Assembly (NCBI GenBank): GCA_947396885.1
Contig: OX377201.1
Location: 6,620,934-6,684,933, forward strand
Length of the DNA: 64,000 nucleotides
Direction: 5' to 3'
Source of the DNA: Heligmosomoides polygyrus polygyrus
Taxonomy: Eukaryota > Nematoda > Chromadorea > Rhabditida > Heligmosomidae
In this document: positions 1 to 10,950 of the stretch, one piece after another
Layout of the letters: each line of letters starts with the position of its first letter
How positions within the stretch are numbered: the first letter of the stretch is position 1
Program-made: the position numbers and the translations under genes
Notes under the pieces: generated by a model
What the model was told of the DNA's origin: nothing
Seen by the model: only the letters and a program-made list of their open reading frames with translations
Databases searched by the model: none

Positions 1-283
1 GACACCAACGACTGGAGCGACTAGAGCGACAAAAGCGACTGGAGCGACAGCGCCTGCGCCCGAGTATGAACACTTTTCGGCGGCGCGCGATCGATTTGCA
101 TATTTTGCACGGGCGACGGGAGCGGCGAGAGCGCAGCGCGCGGAAGTATGAACAGGCGACAACAACGACTGGTGCGATGCCATCCGAGTATGATCACTTC
201 TCGGCGGCGGGCGCTCGGTTTTAATCGATATGCATGTTTTGCACGGGCGACGAGTCGCTCTTGTCGCGAAGGATGAACAGGCC
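1..283. repeat. Palindromic MITE of the GGGCCTGTTCATACTTCG family, cut by the window start
   Basis: GC-rich blocks of the form GAGCGACAAGAGCGACTGG and a copy of the central TTTTGCACGGGCGACGAGTCG motif run up to an inverted terminus ending GAACAGGCCC. The same termini recur at 1362-1582, 3824-3988, 8905-9069, 50879-51090 and 56434-57030. The left terminus lies outside the window. There is no coding capacity. Confidence 0.7.
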
Positions 284-748
284 CATACGGAGTGGAGGGG
301 TGGCATATATTGTTCTGCATCATAATTCCCTCCTTTAATTTGTCTGAGAGCTTCAGCTACTGTTCCGTTATACGAGAGCAAGTTAGGCGATGTAGTGCTG
401 TGGCAACGGATGATTGGTACAACTACCGCATTAGGGTTGCCCCACCCGTACAGGATAGTTCAAAAGCTCCCAATCTGGAAAGAGAACGTATGATAAGCGA
501 ATGAGGACAGTCGTTAGTTTGGTCCACATGTGAAGCAGAAAGCGCCTCATCCGAACACATCCAATCAGGGCACCGAACAAACATGCCATAGCCAATCAGA
601 GTATCGACCGTAGAGACCCCTCTCGCTGGTATGTGCGTCTGATGCAGGAAGGTTTTATGCGTCTTCCCATCACCACGTAGGCCACATTAACGACAAGACA
701 GTCTGACAGACATAATCAACATATTCTGGAATAACAGCTACACTAAAA
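284..748. other. No recognisable feature
   Basis: A short open frame (292-504, +) has no recognisable domain and no convincing splice sites. I see nothing else here. Confidence 0.5.
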
Positions 749-1038
749 GTAAGGATAAAGGACGTCCTTAATCAATCCCTGTTTGAAATGCACCACGCAT
801 TCTACTTACACGGGATCCCGTAGAAGCCATTTGATTGCGTAGTTAGCCTACACAATGACTTGCCGCGGCCAGCCGATGTACAAACCAGTGCTTTGCACTT
901 TCCAGACAAGTTTGGCACCAGTTAGCTGACCACGAAGGGATGGAATGCAGGGCTGATCTCGGCGAGAGCCGAACCAAGAATCTCAACCCTAGTGCAGACA
1001 ACAGCCGGCGCTATTCCGACTGCGCTACCAGGCGCCCA
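749..1038 (-). mobile_element. tRNA-derived SINE, family 1, diverged
   Basis: Head to the right, tail (AAGGATAAAGGA, reverse of the CTTTATCC tail) to the left. It keeps the family landmarks on the minus strand: a head like CGCAGTCGGA, a middle matching CCAGACTTGTCTGGAA, and the 3' block GAATGCGTGGTGCATT. Diverged by substitutions, so an old copy. Confidence 0.7.
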
Positions 1039-1361
1039 GAGGAAGTTATGACCCAATAACGCAAAAGAAAGCGAAACGCACTGTGCTTTGATCTGTCCAT
1101 TCTCGTATGCCTCCTTCCACATCAGCCCCTGTAGTGTCTTCATAGCCGTGACCTGAACAAAATATCGTCCGAAGGCTAGAGTCATGAAGAACCTACACCT
1201 TTTCTAATAGCGACTTCTCTTATAAGTTCAGTGTTAGCATAGCCATGCATGCATAGTCTGACCTGCGAAGGAGTTTACGTTTGGCAATGCGGTGCTTCTT
1301 TAGTATCGAATAGAAGCCTCAGCCTAGGATGAACACGGAAGGTCTAAAGATAGGGCGCCTA

Positions 1362-1582
1362 TGGGCATGTTCATACTTCGAGCGACAAGAGCGACTGGGC
1401 CGCTGGAGCGACAAGAGCGACAAGAGCGACTGGGGCGACGGACGTAGTGTGGTGAACGTAAATAATTGAGTAGTCCACGCTCCGTCCGCGACGAACGTGG
1501 GGTGGAGTACGCAATTAATTACGTACTTCCCACTCCGTCTGTCGCTCCAGTCGCTCTTACCGCTCGAAGTATGAACAGGCCC
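1362..1582. mobile_element. Palindromic MITE, GGGCCTGTTCATACTTCG family
   Basis: Left arm begins GGGCATGTTCATACTTCGAG; right arm ends CTCGAAGTATGAACAGGCCC. The arms fold on a centre near 1480 built from GTAGTGTGG and AATTAATTACGTA-like sequence. The closest relative in the window is the copy at 56688-56886. It has no reading frame of its own. Confidence 0.8.
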
Positions 1583-2294
1583 TATCACTGTAATACATAC
1601 CACGTGCGCGACTTGTATGCTGTATTTGTCCTACATAAAGCATATTTGAGCAATGAAAAATGATCGTTTTGAACAAGAGGTAGAATGCGGTGGCGGAAGC
1701 CACTTTCAAAAGAAATCTAGTACCAGTGGCACCATTTCTACTACCGTAATGAGAAAAATGATGATTTTAACGACAGTGGGTGCAAACCGAGCACTAATTC
1801 GATTCGATGTAGCCACGAGATTGTGCTTTTCCCACTGACTATTTCATGTTAAGTATACGAACTTCAGACGAACAGGGTGAGACGGTATTTGGGGATATAT
1901 ATCCTTTAAGAAATCCCCTTACCTTCTTATCAATATCGATCCAGTGCCTCACATTATGGCAAACATCATCAATGCAGTCATCCACGGCGCTCCTGATTAA
2001 CCTAAATCCTGGAATAGAAAAGCTGAGTAGTACAATGGAACGAGAAGACGCTGCCAGGACTGCGTGAAAAGACACTTTCGACGCTGACCACCGTACATTG
2101 AACGTGTTCTCTATTGTGACCATCACATAGAGGCAATGGAGTTAATAGATCTCTTCTGGGCTGAGCCATGCAACATACATTTATGCCGTAGCAAGTACGC
2201 CCTGTGATTGCTGGTCTAGGACATAATTTTTCCTGCCTGCCAACGAAAAACTCAGTATCATAATGAAAGGATAAAGGGGGGGGGGATAGTCATT
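1583..2294. other. No recognisable feature
   Basis: Overlapping open frames on both strands (about 1840-2126) look like chance frames; neither has a family motif or splice context. Confidence 0.4.
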
Positions 2295-2887
2295 TGGCAC
2301 TATTGTACTTTCGGGACTCCAGAGGTCGAGGAGAGGTCGAAAAAAAATTTCGTCCAAACTTCGACTAGGGCCTTATTTGGGGTGCTGATCACGAGCTTGA
2401 CATCCATTTTTTCGTTTTACGCTGGAATACGGTAGGTTACGGTAAGTACGGGTGGCTAAGGTTGTCGAGGTCATAGTCATCGATTTTGCCCAAACTTCGG
2501 CAACGGGGGAGGGGGTAGTATTTGGGGTGCTGATCACGAATCTGACATCAGTTTTTCGTACTACGCTGAAGTTTGGGCGAAATCGGTGACCATTACCTTA
2601 GTCACCCGTGCCAACCGTAACCTACCGTACTCCAGTGTAAAACGAAAAACGGACGTCAGATTCGTGATCAGCACCACAGACAACCTCCCTAAGCGAAGTT
2701 TGGGTAAAATTGGTGATTATGACCTTAGTCACCCATACCTGCTGTAACCTACCGTAATCGGCTGAAATTTTAAAAACGGATGTCGGACTCGTGATCAGCA
2801 CCCCAAATAACCCCGTAGGCGAAGTTTGGGAGAAAAAAATTCCGACCTCTCCTCGTCCTCTGGAGTCCCGCAAGTACAAAAGTCCCG
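2295..2887. mobile_element. TIR element, GGCACTATTGTACTTTCGGGACT family
   Basis: The left end reads GGCACTATTGTACTTTCGGG and the right end is its inverted near-match (CCCGCAAGTACAAAAGTCCC). The body is made of repeated and inverted blocks with GGTGCTGATCACGAATCTGA and TACGGTAGGTTACGGTAGG. A second copy with matching ends is at 26889-27462, which defines the boundaries. Non-coding. Confidence 0.75.
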
Positions 2888-3029
2888 TCAATTCCTATAC
2901 GGTGTGCGCCACCCATCCCGCAAAGGGATTACTTCCATTTCGGGATGTTACGGAAGCGATTGGAATGCGCACTTGACCAATGACTTGTGATGGTTAAATA
3001 GTGTTTTATTCTTCCCAGCAACTACCCTG

Positions 3030-3135
3030 AAGGGACGGCGGGCTTGGATGGCCTGGACGGGACCCAGCTAAGAACCACGATTCGTGGTGTACGTGACAGC
3101 AGCGCGACTGATCCGACTGCGCTACCAAACGCTTA
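3030..3135 (-). mobile_element. SINE family 1, head fragment
   Basis: Only the tRNA-like head survives, on the minus strand: GGTAGCGCAGTCGGATC followed by the GGCCATCCAAGCCCGCC-like block. The remaining two thirds are missing. Confidence 0.55.
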
Positions 3136-3399
3136 GTCAGTACCTTGCTGTTTAAGAAGTGTCAAGGAAGATCCCGAATCCACTGAGGCTACTGGCGGAC
3201 CTGACACCTGGATAGAGAACTGAACACAAAGGCGATTAATGCATGGACACTTCCTACTTTACGCGAGCCCCCCTACTAAACACGTGGTATAGAAGCGTAG
3301 GAAATCGCTGTTTAACATAATTTTGCCACATAGAGAGTTGCAGCTAAGAATAGAATGATAGGGACAGTATGACTTCATTTTAAAACACTCGTACAGCTT

Positions 3400-3800
3400 T
3401 GTCCCATATCCATGCGTCTCTAGCCCCGACCCAGTTTCTCATGTTTCTTGGTGCTTTCCCGCCATTATCACCTACCACTCATTTGAATTTGAATGTGAAT
3501 CTCACAAATGTCCGAAGAATCTCGAAGTACCTCCCGCGCTCCCGCAAAAGGGCGCGAACAAAGGGCATAAAAGCCAGCCCAGATTTGCAACAGCGTTCAT
3601 TGTTCATTGATGTCATCTTGGCCGTGCTTCCTATTGCCATTGCCGACAATCATAGTCATTGTCGATAAAGGAGTCTCGTTCTTCCCTCGTTTTACGTCGT
3701 GTCGTTCCGGTTACACCCGGTTCCAGTTCATCGAGGAGTCAGCAGGTTGGCTTTGAGCCGGCACAGCTTTCAGAGCCTGCGTCAGCTGACAAGACAGGCT
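3400..3800 (+). other. Promoter-like stretch, possibly a solo LTR
   Basis: A GGGCATAAAAGCCAGCC TATA-like box near 3563 is followed about 25-30 bases later by a T-rich initiator-like region and later an ATAAAG signal near 3665. This arrangement resembles an LTR or an old promoter. No paired LTR, primer-binding site or terminal duplication is visible, so the call is weak. Confidence 0.15.
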
Positions 3801-3823
3801 TAAGGACTTGAAACTACAACTTA

Positions 3824-3988
3824 GGCCCTGTTCCTATTTCCCGGCGGCAGCGACTGGAGCGACAAGACCGACTGGGGCGACGGCGTTCGGGTATGAACAG
3901 ATTTCGGCTGCGATCGATCGATTTCAATTCAATGTGCATGTTTTGCACGGGCGACGAGTCGTTCTCGCCGCAAAGTATGAACAGGCCC
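3824..3988. mobile_element. Palindromic MITE with TTA target duplication
   Basis: Termini GGCCCTGTTC and GAACAGGCCC are exact inverted repeats, flanked on each side by TTA (3821-3823 and 3989-3991). The interior has the GCGACTGGAGCGACAAG and GTTTTGCACGGGCGACGAG blocks of the family. The 3-bp TTA duplication fits the PIF/Harbinger superfamily. Confidence 0.8.
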
Positions 3989-4251
3989 TTAGGTTGAGAG
4001 AACTACTTAATCCCTGTAGAATCTTAGGACAAGAACTCGCAAATGGTCTTCAGTAAGCCTATACCTGACGTTAGGATCAGTCTTCGATTCCAGCTCAGAA
4101 GCCTGACGTATATCTTCTAGAACATCTGCTGTTGACGCGTCGTTGAAATGATCACGGACAAAATCTTCAACGGCTCCATGTGCGTAAGGAAATAAATAGT
4201 CCTGAAATCCTTAAGATTGTTCGTTCCCTGAGCTTCCTTCTAGTATCGTCT

Positions 4252-4356
4252 TCTTCTCAAGTGTGAAACTCGAAGTTGTTCAATATTTATATATTATTCA
4301 ATATTTAGAAATGTCAATAAATATTGAACAAATTCGAGTTTCGCACTTGAGAAGGA
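4252..4356. repeat. Small palindromic element
   Basis: Arms of about 40 bases beginning CTTCTCAAGTGTGAAACTCG and ending CGCACTTGAGAAGG pair across an AT-rich loop. It is MITE-like in size; no second copy was seen in the window. Confidence 0.6.
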
Positions 4357-4689
4357 GTACTGAAATCATCCAGTGGACCACACAAAGATCCTGAATCAAT
4401 GAAAACTAATGAAATGAGGAAATATTCCTCGATTCCACCTTTTCTCTAATTGAATTCTATCCCTAAGACAAGGCCGCTGTAGTCGTTTTTGTTACAATTC
4501 CATCCCTAATTACTCCAAAATCCACTTGCTACCTTACCAATAAGATCAAAATGCGATAGTCGAAACCGAAAAAGAATACAAGCTGTGAGCTTTGTTGCTC
4601 TTAACCTCGCCAAAAATTCACGAACCACTTTACCAACGGAAATCTTGAAAGAATCCGATTTTGCTTGATTTCCTCCAAAGAATGCTAAG

Positions 4690-5110
4690 TCGAAGGCGTG
4701 AAATCTTACTCATGGAGTGGTTGAACTTCTACTGCACTACATCCGACAAACTTATGACTAGTATTCGGTCTCCTTCACGTTCAGTTTGAGTCCAAACCGC
4801 TCCAAGCAATCACACCAAGCTTGCAACTCTCGCTCGAGTTCTCCTTTATCTTCGCTAGCGAGCATCACGTCATCGGCATAAAGCAACGTCCAGAGGACGA
4901 GCTTCTACAGATCTCGTGTGATGGCATCCATAACGACAACAAAGAGGAGTGGGGAAAGCGCAGAACCCTGGTGTACCCCGACAGAGACGGGGAACTCCTT
5001 CGAGGTTCCAGCTGCTCAGTGGCAACGATTTCCCTAAAAACTATTATGCACAATTCCTACCTTCACGAATGAGATGCTCGTTACAGTTCCTTCGATGTCG
5101 AGAAGAAGTG
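4690..5110 (-). pseudogene. LINE reverse transcriptase fragment (dead)
   Basis: Read on the minus strand, one frame gives GVHQGSALSPLLFVVVMDAI (RT motif B region), then LLYADDVMLAS, the catalytic palm motif with both aspartates, then ERELQAWCD and FGLKLNV. These match the palm of nematode non-LTR retrotransposon reverse transcriptases. Stop codons interrupt it just after ITRDL and again after the ETEY that follows FGLKLNV. The fingers, endonuclease and 3' end are absent. It is therefore a truncated, inactive copy. The exact clade (RTE- or CR1-like) cannot be fixed by eye. Confidence 0.8.
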
Positions 5111-5250
5111 CAGAGAACTTCATCACGAATCTACAACAGTGATCATCGAAAGGTGTTGTAGAGTGCCGCGCAAGTGGCCCAGAATATCTAGTCTTCAGAT
5201 ATTAACCAGGTGTGTTCCATCTTTGCCAAGTCCTTCAACCTACCGAATTA

Positions 5251-6534
5251 TTAGGTTGTCACATAAGTTCTGTCCGATCCCGATAGGCGTTACTTTGTGA
5301 TTGTTTTTTTTCATGTATAGAGAAAGTAATTGTATATATGTTGTATACTATTTTGTAGCGCTTGTTTCGCTCTATAAAACTTGTTGTGTTGCTTTTAAAA
5401 AGTCGTGAGCATTGCTTCGTTTTAGGTGCTGGACGAAACCATGAAAAACGCACTTGGGGTAATAATGCTTCATGAGTTCAAGCTTCGCCGCAGTGTTAGT
5501 GAGGCAACTCAAAACATCAAGATGGCATGGGGAGAGGACTCCGCTAACGAACGCACCGTGCGCAGATGGTACAAGAAGTTCCGGGTTGGAGACGTGGACC
5601 TCGAAGACAAGGACCGCTCAGGACGACCAGCCAAATGTGATGACGGACGTTTGAAAGAACGAGTGGCAGCCGATTCACGAGGAACTGTGCGTGAGATGGG
5701 GAAAGAACTTCAGGTCAGTCGCACAACCATTTCGAGGCACCTAGAGGCGATAGGAAAGGTGAAAAAGCTGGATAAGTGGGTGCCCCACGAACTCACTGAG
5801 GAGCAGCAGAGGTGTCGCCTGGAGATCTGTTCTTCCCTTACTATAAGGAAAGAAAACGATCCATTTCTTGACCGGATAATTACCTGTGACGAAAAATGGA
5901 TCGTGTACGACAATCGAAGAAGATCAGCGCAATGGCTGGATAAGGAAGAACCGTCGAAACACTTTCCCAAACCTAGCCTCCATCCGAGGAAGGTCATGCT
6001 CACTGTCTGGTGGGCTGCAACTGTTATTATCCACTACGACTTCTTGAAGCCTGGTGAAACCATCTCGGCAGAGAGGTACTGTCGTGAATTAGACGTGGTT
6101 CACCAAAAGTTGCTTGAAATGCGTTCTGCAGTGGTGAATCGAAGAGGACCGATCCTTCTTCACGACAACGTCCATCCACATGTCTCGCATCTGACCACCC
6201 AGAAATTAAATCAGTTGAGATATGAAGTTCTCCCGCATCCCGCTTATTCACCAGACCTAGCCCCAATGGACCTTCACTTTTTCAAGCATCTCGATGGTTT
6301 CCTCAAGGATAAAAACTTTACTAATGTAGGAGATATCGAAATTGCCTTCAAGTGTTTCATTGCTTCTAGAAATTCAGATTTCTTCCGAAATGGAATTAAC
6401 GCTCTTGTATATCGTTGGAAGAAGTGCATTGATTGTAACGGTTCTTACTTTGATTAATAAACTTTATTTTCTGCTGAGATACTACACCGCAAAGTTGCCG
6501 TCCAAAATCGGACAGAACTTATGTGACAACCTAA
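5251..6534 (+). mobile_element. Mariner (Tc1/mariner) transposon, complete
   Basis: Terminal inverted repeats begin TTAGGTTGTCACATAAGTTC and are identical between the two ends over their first 28 bases. TA dinucleotides at 5249-5250 and 6535-6536 are the expected target duplication. The 1284-bp length is typical for a mariner. It encloses one uninterrupted transposase frame. Perfect ends and an open frame suggest a recent insertion and possible activity; this is inference. Confidence 0.95.
5441..6457 (+). CDS. Mariner transposase, D,D34D, apparently intact (338 aa)
   Basis: Cut-and-paste DNA transposase acting on the flanking inverted repeats in the nucleus. The first ATG of the frame (5441) gives 338 residues, the usual mariner length; the frame opens slightly upstream at a GTG, which is not used in eukaryotes. 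Residues about 10-110 form the two helix-turn-helix DNA-binding regions (for example ERTVRRWYKKF and VSRTTISRHLEAIGK). The linker signature is WVPHELTEEQ. The catalytic acidic residues are visible: D in TCDEKW, D in LHDNVHPH, and D in YSPDLAPMD, with exactly 34 residues between the last two. No stop or frameshift interrupts it. Its codon context is unrelated to the neighbouring dead LINE. Confidence 0.93.
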   Translation: MKNALGVIMLHEFKLRRSVSEATQNIKMAWGEDSANERTVRRWYKKFRVGDVDLEDKDRSGRPAKCDDGRLKERVAADSRGTVREMGKELQVSRTTISRHLEAIGKVKKLDKWVPHELTEEQQRCRLEICSSLTIRKENDPFLDRIITCDEKWIVYDNRRRSAQWLDKEEPSKHFPKPSLHPRKVMLTVWWAATVIIHYDFLKPGETISAERYCRELDVVHQKLLEMRSAVVNRRGPILLHDNVHPHVSHLTTQKLNQLRYEVLPHPAYSPDLAPMDLHFFKHLDGFLKDKNFTNVGDIEIAFKCFIASRNSDFFRNGINALVYRWKKCIDCNGSYFD

Positions 6535-6790
6535 TAGATTCTCTGAAAGTCTACTATGGAATCGTACTTTTGCATAAAGCAAACCTTCCAAACTTCAAAT
6601 ATACAGCAAATAGGCAAAAACACTGCAAGGCTAGGCTAAGAAATTTAACATCATACCCCGTCACTTTGAAGCAGCATTCTTGCCCTTTTGCATATTCGAT
6701 GTTTGGAAAGTATTGCTTTGTGCGTCAGTGCCATTCCATAGTGAAATTTCAGGACCCCTAACTTAGTAGGTTCAAAGACTTCGCAGAAGC

Positions 6791-8190
6791 GGAACATACC
6801 TTGCCAATACTTGCAGAGTGAACATTCTGGCCGTGTTCTCATTTTCGCCCTTCGACGTACCTTGAGATCCTTTTCTGATGAGATTCTGAACTATGGTAGC
6901 CGTGTGGCAGTAGTCAGAAGCACGTCAAACTCTCAAAGCAACGTTATGGGTGACGTTCTTTCACTTCTCACTTCTGCAGCATAGATATCGGCGCAAAGCC
7001 GCTCGGGGGGGGGGGGGGTCACCTCAGGGCATGTTCATACTTCGAGCGACAAGAGCGACAAGAGCAACTGAGGCGACGGACGTAGTGTGGTGTACGTGAA
7101 TAACTACGTTTTGTTTGCTTCCGAATTGGGCAACAGGGAACTCCAGGACGTAAGCAATTACAACACAGATGCGCTGACGCTAACGCAAAAGAGAGCACAG
7201 AGCTATAGCATTGTTTGTTTGTTTTATTCACTATCAGTGTGTCATCGTTTCTTTTCTTCGTGATAATGACACTTTTTATGCGGTAACTCTCCCCCCGAGC
7301 CGTCTTGCGCCTTCTTATAGTTCCGCTCTCGTTTCAATCCATCGTTACGCTACTTGGTATGACAAAGGCCTTAGAAAGCAACTATAACAAGGAAAGACAG
7401 AATCACTATGAAATATGGAAACAAGGACACGCAGTCTGTCCACAATGCGCCCTATCGCAAAGGCGCGCTCCAATCGGAATTCCGGAAGAGTGCACTACAG
7501 TCGCGATTCTACGATCAACGGCAATAACTTTCGTTTTAAATTGCTCTAGCTTCAACAGCAGATCAGAAAGACGCGCACAGCGGGTCCGCGGGGGGGGGGC
7601 GGGCGGGTGGTAGCTATATTCACACTACTTTTCATAATCTTTTTTCTGCCCTAGTAGCAACTGACCATGAGCTAGGCGATAGTTGGCATTCATCTGCCTT
7701 CTTATCAAGGCAGATAACCACTTAATACAAGGTAACTCTCTCCGAGCCGCTTTTCGTCCATAAATGGAAAAATTAAAATTTTAAGGGCTTCCTGACACAA
7801 TACGGGAATGGGGGTGCACCTTTATGACGATGAGTTTTTCTTGCTTTTTTCATACCAGAGCTTACTGTTCTAGCATAATCCTATTGTGGAGGTGGGCCTC
7901 CGCTAGAAATGCGAAATATTCTATCCTACCGCAGCTGTATGTTGGAAATTTCCAAGACTACAAGGTGCTGCACCCTCATACCCTTATTGCACCGCCTTTC
8001 TAACCGTTTTAACAATCTTTCTGAAGCATAGTTCAGTCACAACATTGACGAAGCTCTATGGTTTTCTTGGTTGTGTTTCATCCATCCATTACAAACAACT
8101 GCATTGACGAAATCCAAGTAAATAATTATTGTGGCTGTTTAGTGGCTCCATTGACACTCATTTTTAGCTACGGATATTCCCAGTCCCTTC
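6791..8190. other. Mostly unassigned, with a half MITE and half palindrome
   Basis: A single left arm of the GGGCATGTTCATACTTCG MITE family is at about 7025-7112, with no right arm. A fragment resembling the 8749-8884 element (GGTATGACAAAGGCCTTAGA) is at about 7357-7376. There are homopolymer G runs near 7008 and 7592. No exon is recognisable. Confidence 0.4.
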
Positions 8191-8196
8191 GAAGTA

Positions 8197-8300
8197 GAGG
8201 CTGAGGGCTAGATTCTTCAACGACTTACAGCAGTTTAACGGAGAAAATACAGCCGAAACCCCTGATAGCGCGGCTTATTAAGCGATATGGTGAAACATTT
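8197..8300. repeat. Half of a CWG-type MITE
   Basis: One arm only: TTCAACGACTTACAGCAG, then GAAAATACAGCCGAAACCCC and GATAGCGCGGCTTATTAAGC. It matches the left halves of the complete copies at 20950-21117, 21447-21613, 39395-39561 and 40162-40315. Confidence 0.65.
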
Positions 8301-8748
8301 CACATTTTTGAATCCCGCCCTAATAGACAATTATTCCGCGGTAAAAAAAAACTAATCAACTTGGAAGATCAAGCTTATTAACAAAAGAGTATAAAGAAAT
8401 GTGGAGCTGAAGAGCTCCTGGAGAGTCGTACAGAGGTTCTGTCTTTCGGATCGTTTCCTTACATGTATAACCCTACCGGGCATGGCTACCTTGCCATCGT
8501 TGGAGCATGACCTGTCTATCCGGAGGACACGGCGCATCCGCCGGTCTCATGGCTGGTACACCGCGGCCCTCACGTCTCACTTAAACCTGAGGGTTACGCT
8601 AGAAGCAGACCCAACCCCGCATTATAAATGATTTATTGGAAGTAATTAAGAATATATAGGGTTAGAAACCTGGGTCTGAAGAACGTCAAACTACACAGGA
8701 GGAAAACTGAGCCACTGCCTGTCTCGACGTCTGTGCCTTCCCTGCTTA

Positions 8749-8884
8749 GGCCTTTGTCATACCATCGCTCACCCCGAGCGACGGCCAATGATGAACACCC
8801 ATATCGATTCCATCGCGCCGCCCGATCGATATGGGAGCATATCATTAGGCGTTGCTCGGGGTGAGCGATGGTGTGACAAAGGCC
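8749..8884. mobile_element. Palindromic MITE, GGCCTTTGTCATACCATCGC family, TTA duplication
   Basis: 136 bp with inverted ends GGCCTTTGTCATACCATCGC and GCGATGGTGTGACAAAGGCC, flanked by TTA on both sides (8746-8748, 8885-8887). A copy of exactly the same length is nested in a SINE at 59014-59149. Non-coding. Confidence 0.85.
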
Positions 8885-8904
8885 TTAGAGATCGATTACG
8901 CTCA

Positions 8905-9069
8905 GGATCTGTTCATACTTCGCGACATGAGCGACGGGAACAATTGGTCGACCAGGCAAATCATAAGTATCGATTTGTGCTGGGCGACTGCTTGGCAAAA
9001 ATCGATACTTATGATTTGCCTGGCCGACCAATCGCACCGTCGCTCCCGTGACGAAGTATGAACAAGCCC
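8905..9069. mobile_element. Palindromic MITE with TCA duplication
   Basis: Termini GGATCTGTTCATACTTCG and CGAAGTATGAACAAGCCC flanked by TCA (8902-8904 and 9070-9072). The arms carry CAGGCAAATCATAAGTATCG and its inverse, giving a long hairpin. It shares ends, but not its core, with the GGGCCTGTTCATACTTCG family. Confidence 0.75.
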
Positions 9070-9574
9070 TCACATTTCCTCCCTTGTCAGACATGGTCCG
9101 CCTCGGGGAGCATTTTATATCAGTTCTTTCTATAATTCGATTGACTGACATTAGTTAGGAAATGAGGCGCTATGGTACTTGGAGGAGCTCACCATATACG
9201 TACGGCGAAAGTCAGTTCACTCATATCTCCTCTTTTCAACGCCTCTTATTGTAAATCCTTGCCCAACAAGTAGGGCAAGGGAAGGAACTCTAGGATGTAG
9301 GCAATTTTAACACGGATGCGTGGGTCGGGCCACACTCCAGAGTCCCTTTCTCTCTGATTTCACAGAGCAAAGCTACAGCATTGTTTCTTTTCTCTACCGC
9401 CAGTGGATCTCGCCTCTTTCTTTTTCGCGTCACTGAAGCTTTTTATAATGTGACCTCCTGCTCCTAAGTCCTAACGCCGAAGAGGACGATGTGTGTCGTA
9501 GGAAAGAACACCCACAAGAGCAGTAGTAGCTGTAAAGTGCTTCGATTCTCTCGCGATAAAGCCCCAAGAGTAGC

Positions 9575-10375
9575 GACGAGTTGTCAGTCAAGAATTGGAC
9601 GAGTTGTCTCATAATGCCGGGTGGTCGGTGCTGGACCATTTGCTCCCTCGGCTCGTGAATCGATAGTATGCGCTCGGTGTTGGAACCGTTGATGGAATTT
9701 TGAGTTTTTTTTTTCAAGTTTAAGCCGTTTTATTGTATTCATCTTGTGTTCCTTTCGTATATCCGGATTTCCTTGCTAGGCGTACACGTCTTTTCTTTGT
9801 TTCTTCGCCTCTTTCAGCATTTCTTATGCCGTTTAGCAATTTCTCTACGTTTCTGACCGAGCTTTTTTTTCCTTGCATCTTTCGTTCTCTACATTTTTCT
9901 CAATGTCTTTAGGTTATTTTCGTAAAATATATCCTGTTTCCTTATAGATGAGTAACGGGGGGGGGGGGGCGGGGAACGGCGGAAAAGATGTAGACAACTA
10001 GCACGAGAGACACGGATATGCAGAAGAATCGTAAAATGAACACGATAAAACGATTTAAACCGAAGAAAAAACACAAAAGCTAAAAATTCCACCGAAGGCT
10101 TCGCCACTGAGCGCATTCTGTTGACAAGGGGGGGGGGGCTAGCGTTGTACCCCTGGCCCGCCCACTTCTAACACCCTGGACTTGCTCGAGAGTCCAGTGG
10201 CTGCCTCACGAGATAGTGGGGACGAAGACATTTGCAATGCTTCAGTTTAAAGGGCGAGGGACTGCTACTCTGTTGTTGACGAGCTGATGGAGCGGGTGGT
10301 CCCGCAACGACCGCCTGGGTACTGTGAGACAACTCGTTCAATCCCTGACGGACAACTCATCACTACCCGTAGCAA
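9575..10375. repeat. Diverged inverted repeat pair
   Basis: The minus strand of about 9575-9640 matches the plus strand of about 10297-10360, for example GAGACAACTCGTCCAATTC against GAGACAACTCGTTCAATCC. The roughly 650-bp centre is AT-rich with a G-run near 9960 and shows no gene. Confidence 0.5.
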
Positions 10376-10587
10376 TTTAATCGGTTACAGGGTACGGGTC
10401 AACCATGACTCATGTTTCGGCGGTTTCGTCGTGCCGTCGGCGCCCTCTCGATTAGAGATCCCGCTCTCCTGCCTCGCTGCATCTCTCCACCGTTGCGCTA
10501 GAGCCCAGACAACGGAGAGCAGGCGAGATAGGGCAGCTCGAGGACTGCGCTTCATAAACCATTGTTTCGCATACGAAGGATGGCTCG

Positions 10588-10950
10588 CCGATACACTTAC
10601 AACCGGAAAAAAACCGTCTGAGTTGTCCGGGGTGCAAAGCCCACAGCCGCGCGATTCAAACATGGTTTTTATTAACCATGGAAGGCCCTTACTACAGGCT
10701 TTATACGTTGGAGCCAGGGATGAAGGACATTAACGACGCTACGACGCTTTATGGGATTTTCTGCCCATCAGAAGCCCCCCCCCCCCCCGACCCTATTTGC
10801 GCCGGAGAAGCGTGCAAGCAAATATCACTAGCTGCAGCGACTGATTAGCAAGGGGATAGGTAGCTCGGCCCCGTAACGATTTCCCTCAATTTCACTCCGA
10901 AACTACGGTCAATAACTCAGACGGGTTTTTTTCCGGTTGTAAGTTTATCA
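10588..10950. repeat. Inverted repeat with near-identical 36-bp arms
   Basis: The left arm (10588-10624) contains CTTACAACCGGAAAAAAACC; the right arm (10914-10950) is its inverse, GGTTTTTTTCCGGTTGTAAG. The 290-bp centre includes a C-run near 10776. Probably a small foldback element. Confidence 0.6.

Larger units (their letters stand above)
5225..6790. repeat. Palindromic MITE interrupted by the mariner insertion
   Basis: Left of the mariner is AACCTACCGAATTA and right of it the element continues (CTACTATGGAATCGTACTTT) to an inverted end AACTTAGTAGGTT at about 6760-6773. The uninterrupted relative lies at 53473-53690. The mariner therefore landed in a pre-existing palindromic repeat. The outer boundaries are approximate. 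Confidence 0.55.

Noticed and set aside
3563..3800. Solo LTR
   Set aside because: Only a TATA-like box and a possible polyadenylation signal; no TG..CA ends, duplication or partner LTR found.
5426..5440. Upstream extension of the mariner frame (starting at GTG)
   Set aside because: GTG is not a normal eukaryotic start; the ATG at 5441 gives the standard transposase length.
10287..10733. 148-codon open frame on the plus strand
   Set aside because: Lies across arms of inverted repeats, overlaps open frames on the other strand, and shows no family motif.
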